Notes under the pieces: model-generated | What the model was told of the DNA's origin: nothing | Seen by the model: the letters and a program-made list of their open reading frames with translations, nothing else | The model's database searches: none | Source: Kibdelosporangium banguiense | GTDB taxonomy: Bacteria > Actinomycetota > Actinomycetes > Mycobacteriales > Pseudonocardiaceae | DNA length: 64,000 nucleotides | Direction of reading: 5' to 3' | Assembly: GCF_017876405.1 (NCBI RefSeq) | Contig: NZ_JAGINW010000001.1 | Coordinates: 4,787,203-4,851,202, forward strand | Program-made: the position numbers and the translations under genes | Shown here: positions 51,486 to 60,254 of the stretch, piece after piece | Layout: each line of letters opens with the position of its first letter | How positions within the stretch are numbered: the stretch's first letter is position 1

Positions 51486-53981
51486 ATGGGGTCAAGGCAC
51501 AGATCCGCCTTGATAGTGCGATCAGCAATCGCTGTGGGGGCAGCCGGGCTGGCGATCTTCGGGATCACCGTGCCGTCGGCGACGGCTGCCGACAACGTGC
51601 TGCGAGCAGACCAGGCAGTGGCCCGGGCATGCCACGCCTCGGTGCTGTCGCGCCGGGCGAGCGGAGCCGACCAGCGGGAGCTCACCTCCACGGTGGACGG
51701 TTTGATCCAGGCGCGGCTCGCGCCCCGCGACGGGGCCGAGGGCGACTGGGATGTCGCGGTGTTCGACAAGGCGACGGGCAAGATCGTCGCGGCGTCGTCC
51801 GCGTTGCGCAGCCGTGAGCTGGCCGAGAGCTTCGTCAAGAAGGGGCAGCAACTGGTGGTGCAGGCCTGCCGGTACGCCGGTCCGGCTCGCACAGTCACCC
51901 TGGGAGTCGACTTCCTCGCGTTGACGCCGCAGGGCACTCCGACGACAACAGGCACCCCGGTGCAGCGCGCGGAGGTCGTGCGCGTGCAGACGCCGGAACG
52001 CAAGGACAAGAACCGGCTGCTCGGCCTCGGTCTGGACGTCACCGAGAAGGGTGACGCGACCGGTGTCGAGGTCGTCCTGGCCGACGACGCCGATCGTAAG
52101 ACGTTGCGGGACAGCGGTTTCCAGTTCAGCACCGTCAACCCGGACCTCTCCAGGACGGCCCGGGAGGACGCTGCCAAGGACCGGGTGTACGCCGCCAAGG
52201 TCCAGGCGTCCGCCCTGCCGTCCGGCCGGACGAGCTACCGCCACCTGTATGAGTACGAGTACGAGCTCAAAGAGCTGGCGCGCCGTAATTCCAAGCTGGT
52301 CAAGGCTTTCACGCTGAGCAACCCGACCGTCGAGGGCCGGGACGTGGTCGGCGTGGAGATCGCGACCGACGTCGACAACATCGCCGACGGCAAGCCGGTC
52401 AACGTCACCATGGGTGTGCACCACGCCCGCGAGTGGCCGGCCAGTGAGCACGCCATCGAATGGGCGTACGAGCTGGTCAACGGCTACCAGAAGGACCCGG
52501 CGATCAAGTCGCTGGTCGGCAGGACCCGCAACATCGTCGTGCCGATCGTCAACGCGGACGGTTTCTCCATCTCGCGTGAGGCCGAGCCCAAGGGTGACTT
52601 CTCGCGCTTCGACTACGAGATGAAGCGCAAGAACTGTCGTGCCGACGACTCGCCGCCGAACCTGCGCAGCGGTGTCTGCAAGGCCAACCCGGGTGGCCGT
52701 GACCGCGGTACCGACCCCAACCGGAACTACGCCGGTTTCTGGGGTGGCGCCGGTGCCGGTGTGACCTGGAGCAGTGAGACCTTCCGCGGTTCGGCGCCGT
52801 TCTCCGAGCCGGAGACCCGCAACATCCGCGAGATCGTGTCCAAGCGTCAGGTCACCAACCTGATCACCTTGCACACCTACGGCAACCTGGTTCTCCGCCC
52901 GCCGGGCGTCGCCGACGTGCGTGCCCCGCTGGAAGAGCCGGTGGTCAAGGCGCTGGGTGACAAGATGGCGTCGCGCAACGGCTACGACAGCATCCCGTCG
53001 TGGGGTCTGTACGACACCACTGGCACCACCGAGGACTGGTCGTACTGGGCGACCGGCGGTTTCGGCTTCACGTTCGAGATCAACACCGCCGGCTTCCACC
53101 CGGCGTACGAGAACGCGGTGGTGGCCGAGTACACCGGTGTCGCCCCGGCCGCGGGTGCCGGCAAGGGCGGTAACCGGGCGGCGTTCCTGGACATGCTGAG
53201 CAACGCGGCCGACCCGGCCGCGCACTCGACGCTGATCGGTTCGGCGCCGCGTGGATACCAGCTCAAGCTGCACAAGACGTTCCAGACGCCGACCTCGCCG
53301 GTGGTGCAGCCGGACGGCACGACCAAGCCGCCGATCTACGTCACCGACAAGCTCGACTCGACGTACTCGTCGACCGGTGGCCGGTTCGCGTGGTCGATCA
53401 ACCCGTCGACGCGTCCGTACGTCGCCGGTCGCTACGGCCGTGAGCCGCAGGGGCCGCCGCAGGCGACGCAGACGCTCGCCAACCCGCCTGGAGTGCCCGC
53501 GGAGAACACCAACTTCCCGGGCAACCCCGTGTCGGAGCGGATTCCGTTCACCGTCAAGGGACTGCCCGAGGTGGACAACGGCCGGTTCGACGTGTCGGTG
53601 CAGTGGACTTCCCCCAACACCGACTGGGACCTGTACATCGTCAACTCGGCCGGTGAGGTCGTCACCCAGTCGGCATCCGGTGGCACGAACTCCGAGCGGG
53701 CGACGCTGCTGGACCCGCCCGCCGGTGAGTACGCCGCGATCATGGTGAACTACGACCAGGTTGACCCGGCCAACCCGGACGACTGGGCGAACGGCAAGGT
53801 CGAGTTCTCCTCGCCGATCCCGCCGACGTACGGCCCCAAGGAGGCCTACACCCTCACCTGCACCGACCGCATCGGCCGGCTCGTCGGCATCGCCGACGTC
53901 TACGCCGACCGCGGCCAGACCGTGGATGTGGGCGAGGTCTGCACCAACTCGGCGCGTGCCAACAAGCAACGCCGCCGCTGA
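51486..53981 (+). CDS. Secreted M14 zinc carboxypeptidase with C-terminal beta domain
   Basis: An 831-residue precursor: signal peptide (MGSRHRSALIVRSAIAVGAAGLAIFGITVPSATA), a propeptide-like region to about residue 250, and an M14 catalytic domain with the zinc motif H313-A-R-E316, a later TLHTYGNLVLRPPG (third ligand His) and FTFEINTAGF with the catalytic Glu. A C-terminal PPC/jelly-roll-like domain (VQWTSPNTDWDLYIVNSAGEVV...AAIMVNYDQV) follows. It removes C-terminal residues from extracellular peptides. ATG 51486 follows GAGGTG. It breaks the HIP locus between fadA6 and ipdC and is closed by a strong terminator. An 815-codon frame opposite is a composition shadow. Confidence 0.9.
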   Translation: MGSRHRSALIVRSAIAVGAAGLAIFGITVPSATAADNVLRADQAVARACHASVLSRRASGADQRELTSTVDGLIQARLAPRDGAEGDWDVAVFDKATGKIVAASSALRSRELAESFVKKGQQLVVQACRYAGPARTVTLGVDFLALTPQGTPTTTGTPVQRAEVVRVQTPERKDKNRLLGLGLDVTEKGDATGVEVVLADDADRKTLRDSGFQFSTVNPDLSRTAREDAAKDRVYAAKVQASALPSGRTSYRHLYEYEYELKELARRNSKLVKAFTLSNPTVEGRDVVGVEIATDVDNIADGKPVNVTMGVHHAREWPASEHAIEWAYELVNGYQKDPAIKSLVGRTRNIVVPIVNADGFSISREAEPKGDFSRFDYEMKRKNCRADDSPPNLRSGVCKANPGGRDRGTDPNRNYAGFWGGAGAGVTWSSETFRGSAPFSEPETRNIREIVSKRQVTNLITLHTYGNLVLRPPGVADVRAPLEEPVVKALGDKMASRNGYDSIPSWGLYDTTGTTEDWSYWATGGFGFTFEINTAGFHPAYENAVVAEYTGVAPAAGAGKGGNRAAFLDMLSNAADPAAHSTLIGSAPRGYQLKLHKTFQTPTSPVVQPDGTTKPPIYVTDKLDSTYSSTGGRFAWSINPSTRPYVAGRYGREPQGPPQATQTLANPPGVPAENTNFPGNPVSERIPFTVKGLPEVDNGRFDVSVQWTSPNTDWDLYIVNSAGEVVTQSASGGTNSERATLLDPPAGEYAAIMVNYDQVDPANPDDWANGKVEFSSPIPPTYGPKEAYTLTCTDRIGRLVGIADVYADRGQTVDVGEVCTNSARANKQRRR

Positions 53982-53990
53982 TGAACAAAC

Positions 53991-54027
53991 CGAAGGCCGC
54001 CACCTCGCGTCGAGGTGGCGGCCTTCG
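53991..54027 (+). terminator. Hairpin terminator after the carboxypeptidase gene
   Basis: A perfect 17-bp stem (53991-54007 with 54011-54027) with a 3-base loop begins nine bases after the stop codon, among the strongest hairpins in the window. Confidence 0.88.
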
Positions 54028-54056
54028 CCATTAGGCTGTGTATCGAAGTCGGCGGG

Positions 54057-54093
54057 GTGAACCCGTGCGAACGGTCCGTTCGCACGAGTTCAC
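54057..54093. repeat. Long near-perfect intergenic palindrome
   Basis: Arms 54057-54074 and 54076-54093 pair at 17 of 18 positions around one base, with GTGAAC ends and a GTGCGAACGG inner part. It lies between the convergent carboxypeptidase and alpha-galactosidase genes, about 100 bases past the latter's stop, and may terminate leftward transcription or be a dispersed repeat. The rest of the 165-bp gap shows nothing else clear. Confidence 0.65.
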
Positions 54094-54192
54094 CTTGCCT
54101 GGGTGGAACTGTTGTCGGGGTCGCGATCGTTCCGTAGTTGAAGTCGTGCACGGGGCGGGAGGCAGAGGCTCAGGCGGATCTCGATACAAGCC

Positions 54193-56190
54193 CTAGCTGC
54201 AAGTGATCCGGGCGTCGGCCCAGTCGGTGTGGTCGCTGTTGTTGCCGTCTCCGGCGTCCGTGCTGATCAGGCGGACCAGCGTGGCACCGGTGATGTCGGC
54301 CCGCAAAGGCTTGGCGGGCATGAGGTTCGTCAGCACGCCGCTGTCGGCGACCTTGCGGCCGTCGGCCCAGACCTCGAAGGTTGCCGTGCCGTTGTTGCCT
54401 TTCTCGTCGTCGAGGCCGACGTCGGCGGTCACCGAGGTGCACTGGCCGGCGACGTAGTACTCCACGACTCCGGGTGCGTGTGTGCCCAGGCCTTTGGCGT
54501 AGGTGACGCCGTTGATGGTGATCACCCGGCCGTCGCCGGCCCGGGACTCACCGTTGCTGCGGTCCTTCTCGACTGGCCCGTAGCCGTTCGTGACCCGCAA
54601 CCAGTTGATGTCACTGACAAAGCCGCTGCCCGAAGGTGGCGCACCTGGGATCACGACTTCCAGGCTGTACGGCAGGGTCACGTCCGGGCGGTACGTTGCC
54701 TGGCCGCTCAAGACGTACTTGCCTGGCCCGAGTGTGGCCGGCACGCCGACTGTCCACTTTGTACTCAGAGATTGATCTGTCCGGAGTACCTCCGCGGATG
54801 TCGGTGAGTCCGCTTGCACGGTCCAGCCTGCGGGGGCGGTCAGTGCTGAGGAGGCGAACAACGCCGGAGCACGTCCGGTGTTGGTGATGCTGGTGGTCAC
54901 CGTGGCCGTACGGCCGGGCTTCACGATCGGCAAGGCCCCTGGGTAGACGGTTTCGATGGAGGCTCCCGCGCTGACCGCCGGCGGGTACTGCGCCCAGTTG
55001 CGATCCATGCTCACGCGGAACATCGCGCTGCCGTGGGGTGGGAGTGTCGCCGAGATCGAGCCTGCGGTGTGCCGATCCGTGTGTGTCCACAGGTCACGCA
55101 GGCGGTACGCGGGCGCACGCTGCAGCCCGATCTCCGCTGCCGAGGTCGAGATCTGACCGGTGGTTTCGCCTTCGTTGAACAGCAGCACCGCTCGGTCGCC
55201 GTTCTGCAGCGGTTTGACCAGCACGTGTACTCCGCCGACTGACCGGATCACGCGGCCCTGCACGCCCAACGGGTCCTGGTCGACCGCGATGATCTCGCGG
55301 TTGCCCAGGATGTCGAATGTCGCCGGGCTGACTTTGCGCAGGTCGGCGCCGATCAGCAGCGGGGCCGCCATGATCGACCAGAGGCCGAAGTGGGAGCGGT
55401 ACTCGGTGTCGGTCATCCCGCCGTTGCCGACTTCCAGCATGTCCGGGTCGTTCCAGTGGCCTGGCCCGGCGTGGTCCGCGAGCGCCCAGTTGGTCTTCGC
55501 GATGCTGAGCATGCTGGTGTAGCTGTCGCTGATGTCGCCGGTCGTGCGCCACAGGTGCCCCACGTCGGCGGCCCATTCCCAGGGCCGGTTCTGGCCCCAT
55601 TCGCACAGTGAGAACACGATCGGGCGACCGGTTCGGCGCAGCGCGTCACGCATGGTCGTGTAGCGCAGTTTGGCGTCCACGCCCTGGTTGTTGCAGTTGT
55701 CGTATTTCAGGTAGTCGACGCCGAAGGACGCGAACAGGTTGGCGTCCTGCTGCTCGAAGCCCAGGCCGCCGGGGAAGCCCGCGGTGTTGCACGTCTTGGT
55801 GCCCGCGCTCGTGTAGATCCCGAACTTCAGGCCTTTGGCGTGCACGTAGTCGGCGACCGCCTTGATCCCGTTGGGGAAGCGGACGGGGTCTGCGACCAGG
55901 TCCCCGGCGGTGTTGCGCTGGGGCAGCGCCCAGCAGTCGTCGAGGTTGACGTACTGGTAGCCGGCGTCCTTCAGGCCCCGGTCGACGAAGATGTCGGCGA
56001 TGCCCTTGACCATCGCCTCGTTGAAGTCGGCCCGGCAGTGGGTGGAGTTCCAGTTGTTGAAGCCCATGGGCGGGGTCAGTGCCAGGCCGTCACCTGGAGT
56101 GACAGCGGCATAGGTGGTCTGAGCTGGGACAGCCATCACGCCGGCTGCGAGTAGCAGCCCGGCGGTGACTCTTCGTGCGCGAGTAAACAT
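54193..56190 (-). CDS. Secreted GH27 alpha-galactosidase with NPCBM domain
   Basis: A 665-residue precursor: signal peptide (MFTRARRVTAGLLLAAGVMAVPAQTTYA), GH27 barrel with TPPMGFNNWNSTHC, YQYVNLDDCW, DYLKYDNCNN (nucleophile Asp) and LWRTTGDI (acid/base Asp), then a beta-sandwich and linker with NEW3-type sequence, and a C-terminal NPCBM carbohydrate-binding domain (ITINGVTYAKGLGTHAPGVVEYYV). It hydrolyses terminal alpha-galactosides outside the cell. A LacI-type operator sits about 60 bases upstream, so it is probably sugar-induced. It has no evident tie to steroid use. Confidence 0.92.
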   Translation of the reverse strand: MFTRARRVTAGLLLAAGVMAVPAQTTYAAVTPGDGLALTPPMGFNNWNSTHCRADFNEAMVKGIADIFVDRGLKDAGYQYVNLDDCWALPQRNTAGDLVADPVRFPNGIKAVADYVHAKGLKFGIYTSAGTKTCNTAGFPGGLGFEQQDANLFASFGVDYLKYDNCNNQGVDAKLRYTTMRDALRRTGRPIVFSLCEWGQNRPWEWAADVGHLWRTTGDISDSYTSMLSIAKTNWALADHAGPGHWNDPDMLEVGNGGMTDTEYRSHFGLWSIMAAPLLIGADLRKVSPATFDILGNREIIAVDQDPLGVQGRVIRSVGGVHVLVKPLQNGDRAVLLFNEGETTGQISTSAAEIGLQRAPAYRLRDLWTHTDRHTAGSISATLPPHGSAMFRVSMDRNWAQYPPAVSAGASIETVYPGALPIVKPGRTATVTTSITNTGRAPALFASSALTAPAGWTVQADSPTSAEVLRTDQSLSTKWTVGVPATLGPGKYVLSGQATYRPDVTLPYSLEVVIPGAPPSGSGFVSDINWLRVTNGYGPVEKDRSNGESRAGDGRVITINGVTYAKGLGTHAPGVVEYYVAGQCTSVTADVGLDDEKGNNGTATFEVWADGRKVADSGVLTNLMPAKPLRADITGATLVRLISTDAGDGNNSDHTDWADARITCS

Positions 56191-56249
56191 CGGACCTCAC
56201 CGTTGAATGTCCAACATCTTCGAACAAAAGTCAGCAGAGAACACCATAA

Positions 56250-56263
56250 TGTAATCGATTACA
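56250..56263. promoter_or_regulatory. LacI-family operator upstream of the alpha-galactosidase gene
   Basis: TGTAATCGATTACA is a perfect 14-bp palindrome with the central CG typical of LacI/GalR regulators, 59 bases upstream of the alpha-galactosidase start in an A/T-richer stretch. The regulator gene is not nearby. The Pls-like gene starts 140 bases on the other side. Confidence 0.7.
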
Positions 56264-56402
56264 GCAGGGCAACGGTCAAGCCGGACTTTGCGACATCGGA
56301 TGTATGGCGACACGCCTGGAGAGAGTGGCCACATCTGTTGGTCCCGCGTTCACCTACTCGTTATGATTCTCGGCTGGCCTGGCCGTTGAACATGGGAGAT
56401 GA

Positions 56403-59400
56403 ATGACCGTCCTGGACGAAAGTCAGCTACTGCTCGGCTCTGGGCCGGTTGGGACTCTCTCAACCTTCTTCTCGGGCGGAGCCACGACGCCTGAGCGCAC
56501 TCTTGTGGACATCCTGGCGGCAACCGCGCGTCAGCACCCCAACGCCGCTGCCCTCGACGACGGCACGAGCGTGCTGACGTACCGCCAGCTCATGTCCGAA
56601 GTAGAGGCGCGCAGGGACATCCTCGCGGCCGAAGGCATCGGCATCGGCGACCGCGTGGGCATCCGCGTCGAGTCCGGCACGGCCGAGCTCTACCTGGCGA
56701 TTCTGGCCGTGCTCGCGGTCGGTGCCGCCTACGTTCCCGTCGACGCCGACGACCCCGACGAGCGCGCTGAACTGGTGTGGGCCGAAGCCAAGGTGTGCGC
56801 GGTCATCGGTTCCCAGGGAGAGTTGCGTCCCGTCGGTCCTCCCATGCGATGCGGCACCGGTCCAGGCCCCGATGACGACGCATGGATCATCTTCACGTCC
56901 GGCTCGACCGGCACGCCCAAGGGTGTCGCGGTGAGCCATCGCAGCGCCGCCGCGTTCGTCGACGCCGAAGCCCGACTGTTCCTCCAGGAAGAGCCGATCG
57001 CCCCAGGTGACCGTGTCCTTGCCGGTCTGTCTGTCGCGTTCGATGCCTCCTGCGAGGAGATGTGGCTCGCCTGGCGCTACGGCGCCTGCCTGGTCCCGGC
57101 GCCTCGCGCGCTCGTGCGTACCGGCATGGACCTGGGCCCGTGGCTGCTCGAGCGTGAGATCACCGTGGTCTCGACCGTGCCGACGCTGGCCGCGCTCTGG
57201 CCGGTCGAGGCGCTGGACGAGGTCCGGCTGCTGATTTTCGGTGGCGAAGCGTGCCCGCCTGAGCTGGCCGAACGGCTCGCCGTCGAAGGCCGTGAGGTGT
57301 GGAACACCTACGGCCCGACCGAGGCGACCGTCGTCGCGTGCGCCGCCCAGCTGACGGGCGAAGGCGCGGTCCGGATCGGCCTGCCGCTCGACGGCTGGGA
57401 CCTTGCCGTGGTCGACCAGCAGGGCCAGCCGGTGGAGATGGGCGAGATCGGCGAGCTCGTGATCGGTGGCGTCGGCCTGGCCCGCTACCTGGACCACGCC
57501 AAGGACGCCGAGAAGTTCGCGCCGCTGGAGTCGCTCGGCTGGGACCGCGCGTACCGCAGCGGTGACCTGGTGAAAGCCGAACCCGAGGGCCTGTTGTTCG
57601 TCGGCCGGGCCGATGAGCAGGTCAAACTGGGCGGCCGCCGGATCGAACTGGGCGAGGTCGACGCCGCGCTGCAGGCGCTTCCCGGCGTGGCCGGTGCTGC
57701 TGCGGCCGTGCGTAAGACCAAGGCCGGCAACCAGGTGCTTGTCGGTTACGTGGTAGCCGAGCAGTTCGTCGAGGCCGACGCCCTGCAGCGGCTCCGGACC
57801 GCATTGCCCGCGGCTTTGGTGCCGTTGCTCGCGGTCGTCGACACGCTGCCGACCCGGACCTCCGGCAAGGTCGACCGCAACGCTCTGCCCTGGCCGTTGA
57901 AGACTGGTGGCACAGGGCTTTCCGGCACGGCGGGCTGGCTCGCCGAGCAGTGGACCGAGGTCCTCGGCATCGGCGTGGACAACGAGAACGAGGACTTCTT
58001 CGCCCGTGGCGGCAGCAGCCTCGGTGCCGCGCAGCTGGTTTCGCTTGTCCGGCGCCAGTATCCGGGGCTATCGGTCAGTGACGTCTACCAGAACTCCAAG
58101 CTGGGGCAGATGGCCCGGCTGCTGGACGAGCTGGGCGTCGCGCAGGTCACGAGCCGCACTGTCGAACCGATGCCTCGTGGGGCTGCCGTCGCACAGGTCG
58201 CGTTGATGGTCCCGCTGCTCACGCTTGTCGGTGCGCGCTGGATCGTCGCGCTCGCCGCGATCAACAACGTCCTCGCTCTGCTCGGTACATTCACTTGGGC
58301 GCCAACGGTTTCCTGGCTGTGGGTGGCGCTCGGCTGGCTCGTGTTCGCCAGCCCGGTCGGCCGCCTCGGCATCGCCGCGGGGTCAGCCCGCTTGCTGCTG
58401 CGTGGTTTGAAACCCGGGACGTACAAGCGTGGCAGTGGGGTCCACCTCAGACTGTGGGCAGCCGAGCGGATCGCCGCCATGTCCGGTGTCGCGAACCTGT
58501 CCGGCGCCCCCTGGATCACGTACTACGCCCGCGCACTCGGCGCGAAGATCGGCCGGGGCGCGGATCTGCACTCGTTGCCTCCGGTCACGGGCATGCTCAA
58601 GCTCGGCAAGGGCAGCGCGGTCGAGCCCGAGGTCGACCTCAGCGGCTACTGGATGGACGGCGACCGCCTGCACATCGGCAAGATCCGGATCGGCGCGGGC
58701 GCCACAGTCGGTGCGCGCAGCACGCTGTTCCCGGGCGCGCGGATCGGCAAGCGCGCGGAGATCGCGCCTGGATCGGCCGTGGAAGGCGCGGTTCGTCCCG
58801 GCCAGCGGTGGGCCGGAGCTCCCGCGGTGCGCTCGGGCAAGGCCAACAGGTCGTGGCCGTCGGCGCGTGCTCCACGCAAGCTGCGCTGGGTGATCGCGTA
58901 CGGGATCACGTCGCTGCTGATGGGTATGTTCCCGATTCTCGGTGCGGTGCCTGGCCTTCTGGTGATCTCGGAGTTCCTCGACGGCGGCCTGACCGGTGCA
59001 CTGCTGGCAGTCCCGCTGGCGACCGTGACCGCGATGGCGAGCTTCGCCGCGCTAGTCCTGGTGTCCGTGCGACTGCTCGGAATCGGGCTGCGCGCCGGGC
59101 ACCACCCGGTGCACAGCCGGATCGGCTGGCAGGCGTGGGCCACCGAGCGGCTGATGGACCTGTCCCGGATCCTGCTGTTCCCGATGTACGCCAGCCTGTT
59201 CACGCCGGTGTGGCTGCGGATGCTGGGTGCCAAGGTCGGCCGGCGCGTCGAGGCGTCCACGGTTCTGGCGATCCCGAAGATGACCACGATCCGCGACGGC
59301 GCGTTCCTGGCCGACGACACGATGGTCGCCACGTACGAGCTCGCCGGTGGCTGGGTGCGTATCGGCGAGGCCCGGGTGGGTAAGCGTGCCTTCCTCGGCA

Positions 59401-60254
59401 ACTCCGGAATGACCGCGCCAGGCCGGGCGGTTCCGAACGGCGGTCTCGTCGGCGTGCTGTCCGCGACGCCCAAGCGCGCGAAGGCCGGATCGTCCTGGCT
59501 TGGCATGCCGCCGATGAAACTCCGGCGGACGGCCACCGAAAGCGACACCAGCCGGACGTTCGAACCGCCGAAACGACTGGTGCTGGCCCGTGCGCTGGTG
59601 GAGCTGTGCCGGGTCATCCCGGTGATGGCCGGAGTCGCGCTGGCTGTGCTCGTCCTGGCCGCGTTCGAAGGGCTCGTCGGCCGGTTCGGCTGGGGTGTCG
59701 CGGCGTTGCTGTCCGGCGGGGTCCTGCTCGGCGCCGGGCTGGTCGCGTGCGCTGTCACGACTGCGGCGAAGTGGTTGCTGGTCGGGCGCTTCAAGGCCGT
59801 TGAACATCCTTTGTGGAGCTCTTTCGTGTGGCGCAACGAGCTCGCGGACACGTTCGTCGAGGTGCTCGCCGGGCCGTGGCTGGTCAGCTCGGCTGTCGGG
59901 ACGCCCCTGCTCAACGGCTGGCTGCGCACGATGGGTGCGCGGATCGGACGCGGCGTCTACCTGGACACCTACTGGCTGCCTGAGGCCGACCTGGTGTCGC
60001 TGGGCGACGGCGTGAGCGTGAACCGCGGCTGCGTACTGCAGACGCACCTGTTCCACGACCGGATCATGAGCATGTCCGAGGTCTACATGGACGACGGCTC
60101 GACCCTCGGCCCGCACGGCATCATCCTGCCGGGCGCGAAGGTCGGTGCCCGCGCCACGATCGGACCCGCTTCCCTGGTGATGCGCGGCGAAGGTGTCCCA
60201 GCTGATACCAGGTGGCTTGGCAATCCCATCTCGGTTTGGCTTACTGTCAAGTAG
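56403..60254 (+). CDS. Pls/PosA-family single-module NRPS-like poly(amino acid) synthetase
   Basis: A 1283-residue membrane synthetase. Residues about 30-510 form an adenylation domain (FTSGSTGTPKGVAVS, FDASCEEMW, NTYGPTEAT, YRSGDLVK, GGRRIELGEVD). A carrier domain has its phosphopantetheine Ser at 539 in GGSSLGAAQL. The rest alternates three pairs of TM helices (near 597-660, 826-895, 1071-1130) with soluble left-handed beta-helix, acyltransferase-like parts. This is the architecture of epsilon-poly-L-lysine synthetase (Pls, about 1319 residues), which polymerises an amino acid by iterative condensation at the membrane. The pocket Asp of FDAS and the Glu at the next binding position suit a basic substrate, but the monomer is not predicted firmly. 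The downstream M1 peptidase gene overlaps it by one base. Confidence 0.88.
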   Translation: MTVLDESQLLLGSGPVGTLSTFFSGGATTPERTLVDILAATARQHPNAAALDDGTSVLTYRQLMSEVEARRDILAAEGIGIGDRVGIRVESGTAELYLAILAVLAVGAAYVPVDADDPDERAELVWAEAKVCAVIGSQGELRPVGPPMRCGTGPGPDDDAWIIFTSGSTGTPKGVAVSHRSAAAFVDAEARLFLQEEPIAPGDRVLAGLSVAFDASCEEMWLAWRYGACLVPAPRALVRTGMDLGPWLLEREITVVSTVPTLAALWPVEALDEVRLLIFGGEACPPELAERLAVEGREVWNTYGPTEATVVACAAQLTGEGAVRIGLPLDGWDLAVVDQQGQPVEMGEIGELVIGGVGLARYLDHAKDAEKFAPLESLGWDRAYRSGDLVKAEPEGLLFVGRADEQVKLGGRRIELGEVDAALQALPGVAGAAAAVRKTKAGNQVLVGYVVAEQFVEADALQRLRTALPAALVPLLAVVDTLPTRTSGKVDRNALPWPLKTGGTGLSGTAGWLAEQWTEVLGIGVDNENEDFFARGGSSLGAAQLVSLVRRQYPGLSVSDVYQNSKLGQMARLLDELGVAQVTSRTVEPMPRGAAVAQVALMVPLLTLVGARWIVALAAINNVLALLGTFTWAPTVSWLWVALGWLVFASPVGRLGIAAGSARLLLRGLKPGTYKRGSGVHLRLWAAERIAAMSGVANLSGAPWITYYARALGAKIGRGADLHSLPPVTGMLKLGKGSAVEPEVDLSGYWMDGDRLHIGKIRIGAGATVGARSTLFPGARIGKRAEIAPGSAVEGAVRPGQRWAGAPAVRSGKANRSWPSARAPRKLRWVIAYGITSLLMGMFPILGAVPGLLVISEFLDGGLTGALLAVPLATVTAMASFAALVLVSVRLLGIGLRAGHHPVHSRIGWQAWATERLMDLSRILLFPMYASLFTPVWLRMLGAKVGRRVEASTVLAIPKMTTIRDGAFLADDTMVATYELAGGWVRIGEARVGKRAFLGNSGMTAPGRAVPNGGLVGVLSATPKRAKAGSSWLGMPPMKLRRTATESDTSRTFEPPKRLVLARALVELCRVIPVMAGVALAVLVLAAFEGLVGRFGWGVAALLSGGVLLGAGLVACAVTTAAKWLLVGRFKAVEHPLWSSFVWRNELADTFVEVLAGPWLVSSAVGTPLLNGWLRTMGARIGRGVYLDTYWLPEADLVSLGDGVSVNRGCVLQTHLFHDRIMSMSEVYMDDGSTLGPHGIILPGAKVGARATIGPASLVMRGEGVPADTRWLGNPISVWLTVK

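Noticed and set aside
51522..53969. 815-codon open frame antisense to the M14 carboxypeptidase
   Set aside because: Arg/Val/Gly-rich translation without family motifs; it mirrors the strong third-position GC bias of the real gene.
56203..56406. 67-codon frame upstream of the Pls-like gene
   Set aside because: Overlaps the LacI operator and promoter region, has no family-like sequence and no ribosome site.
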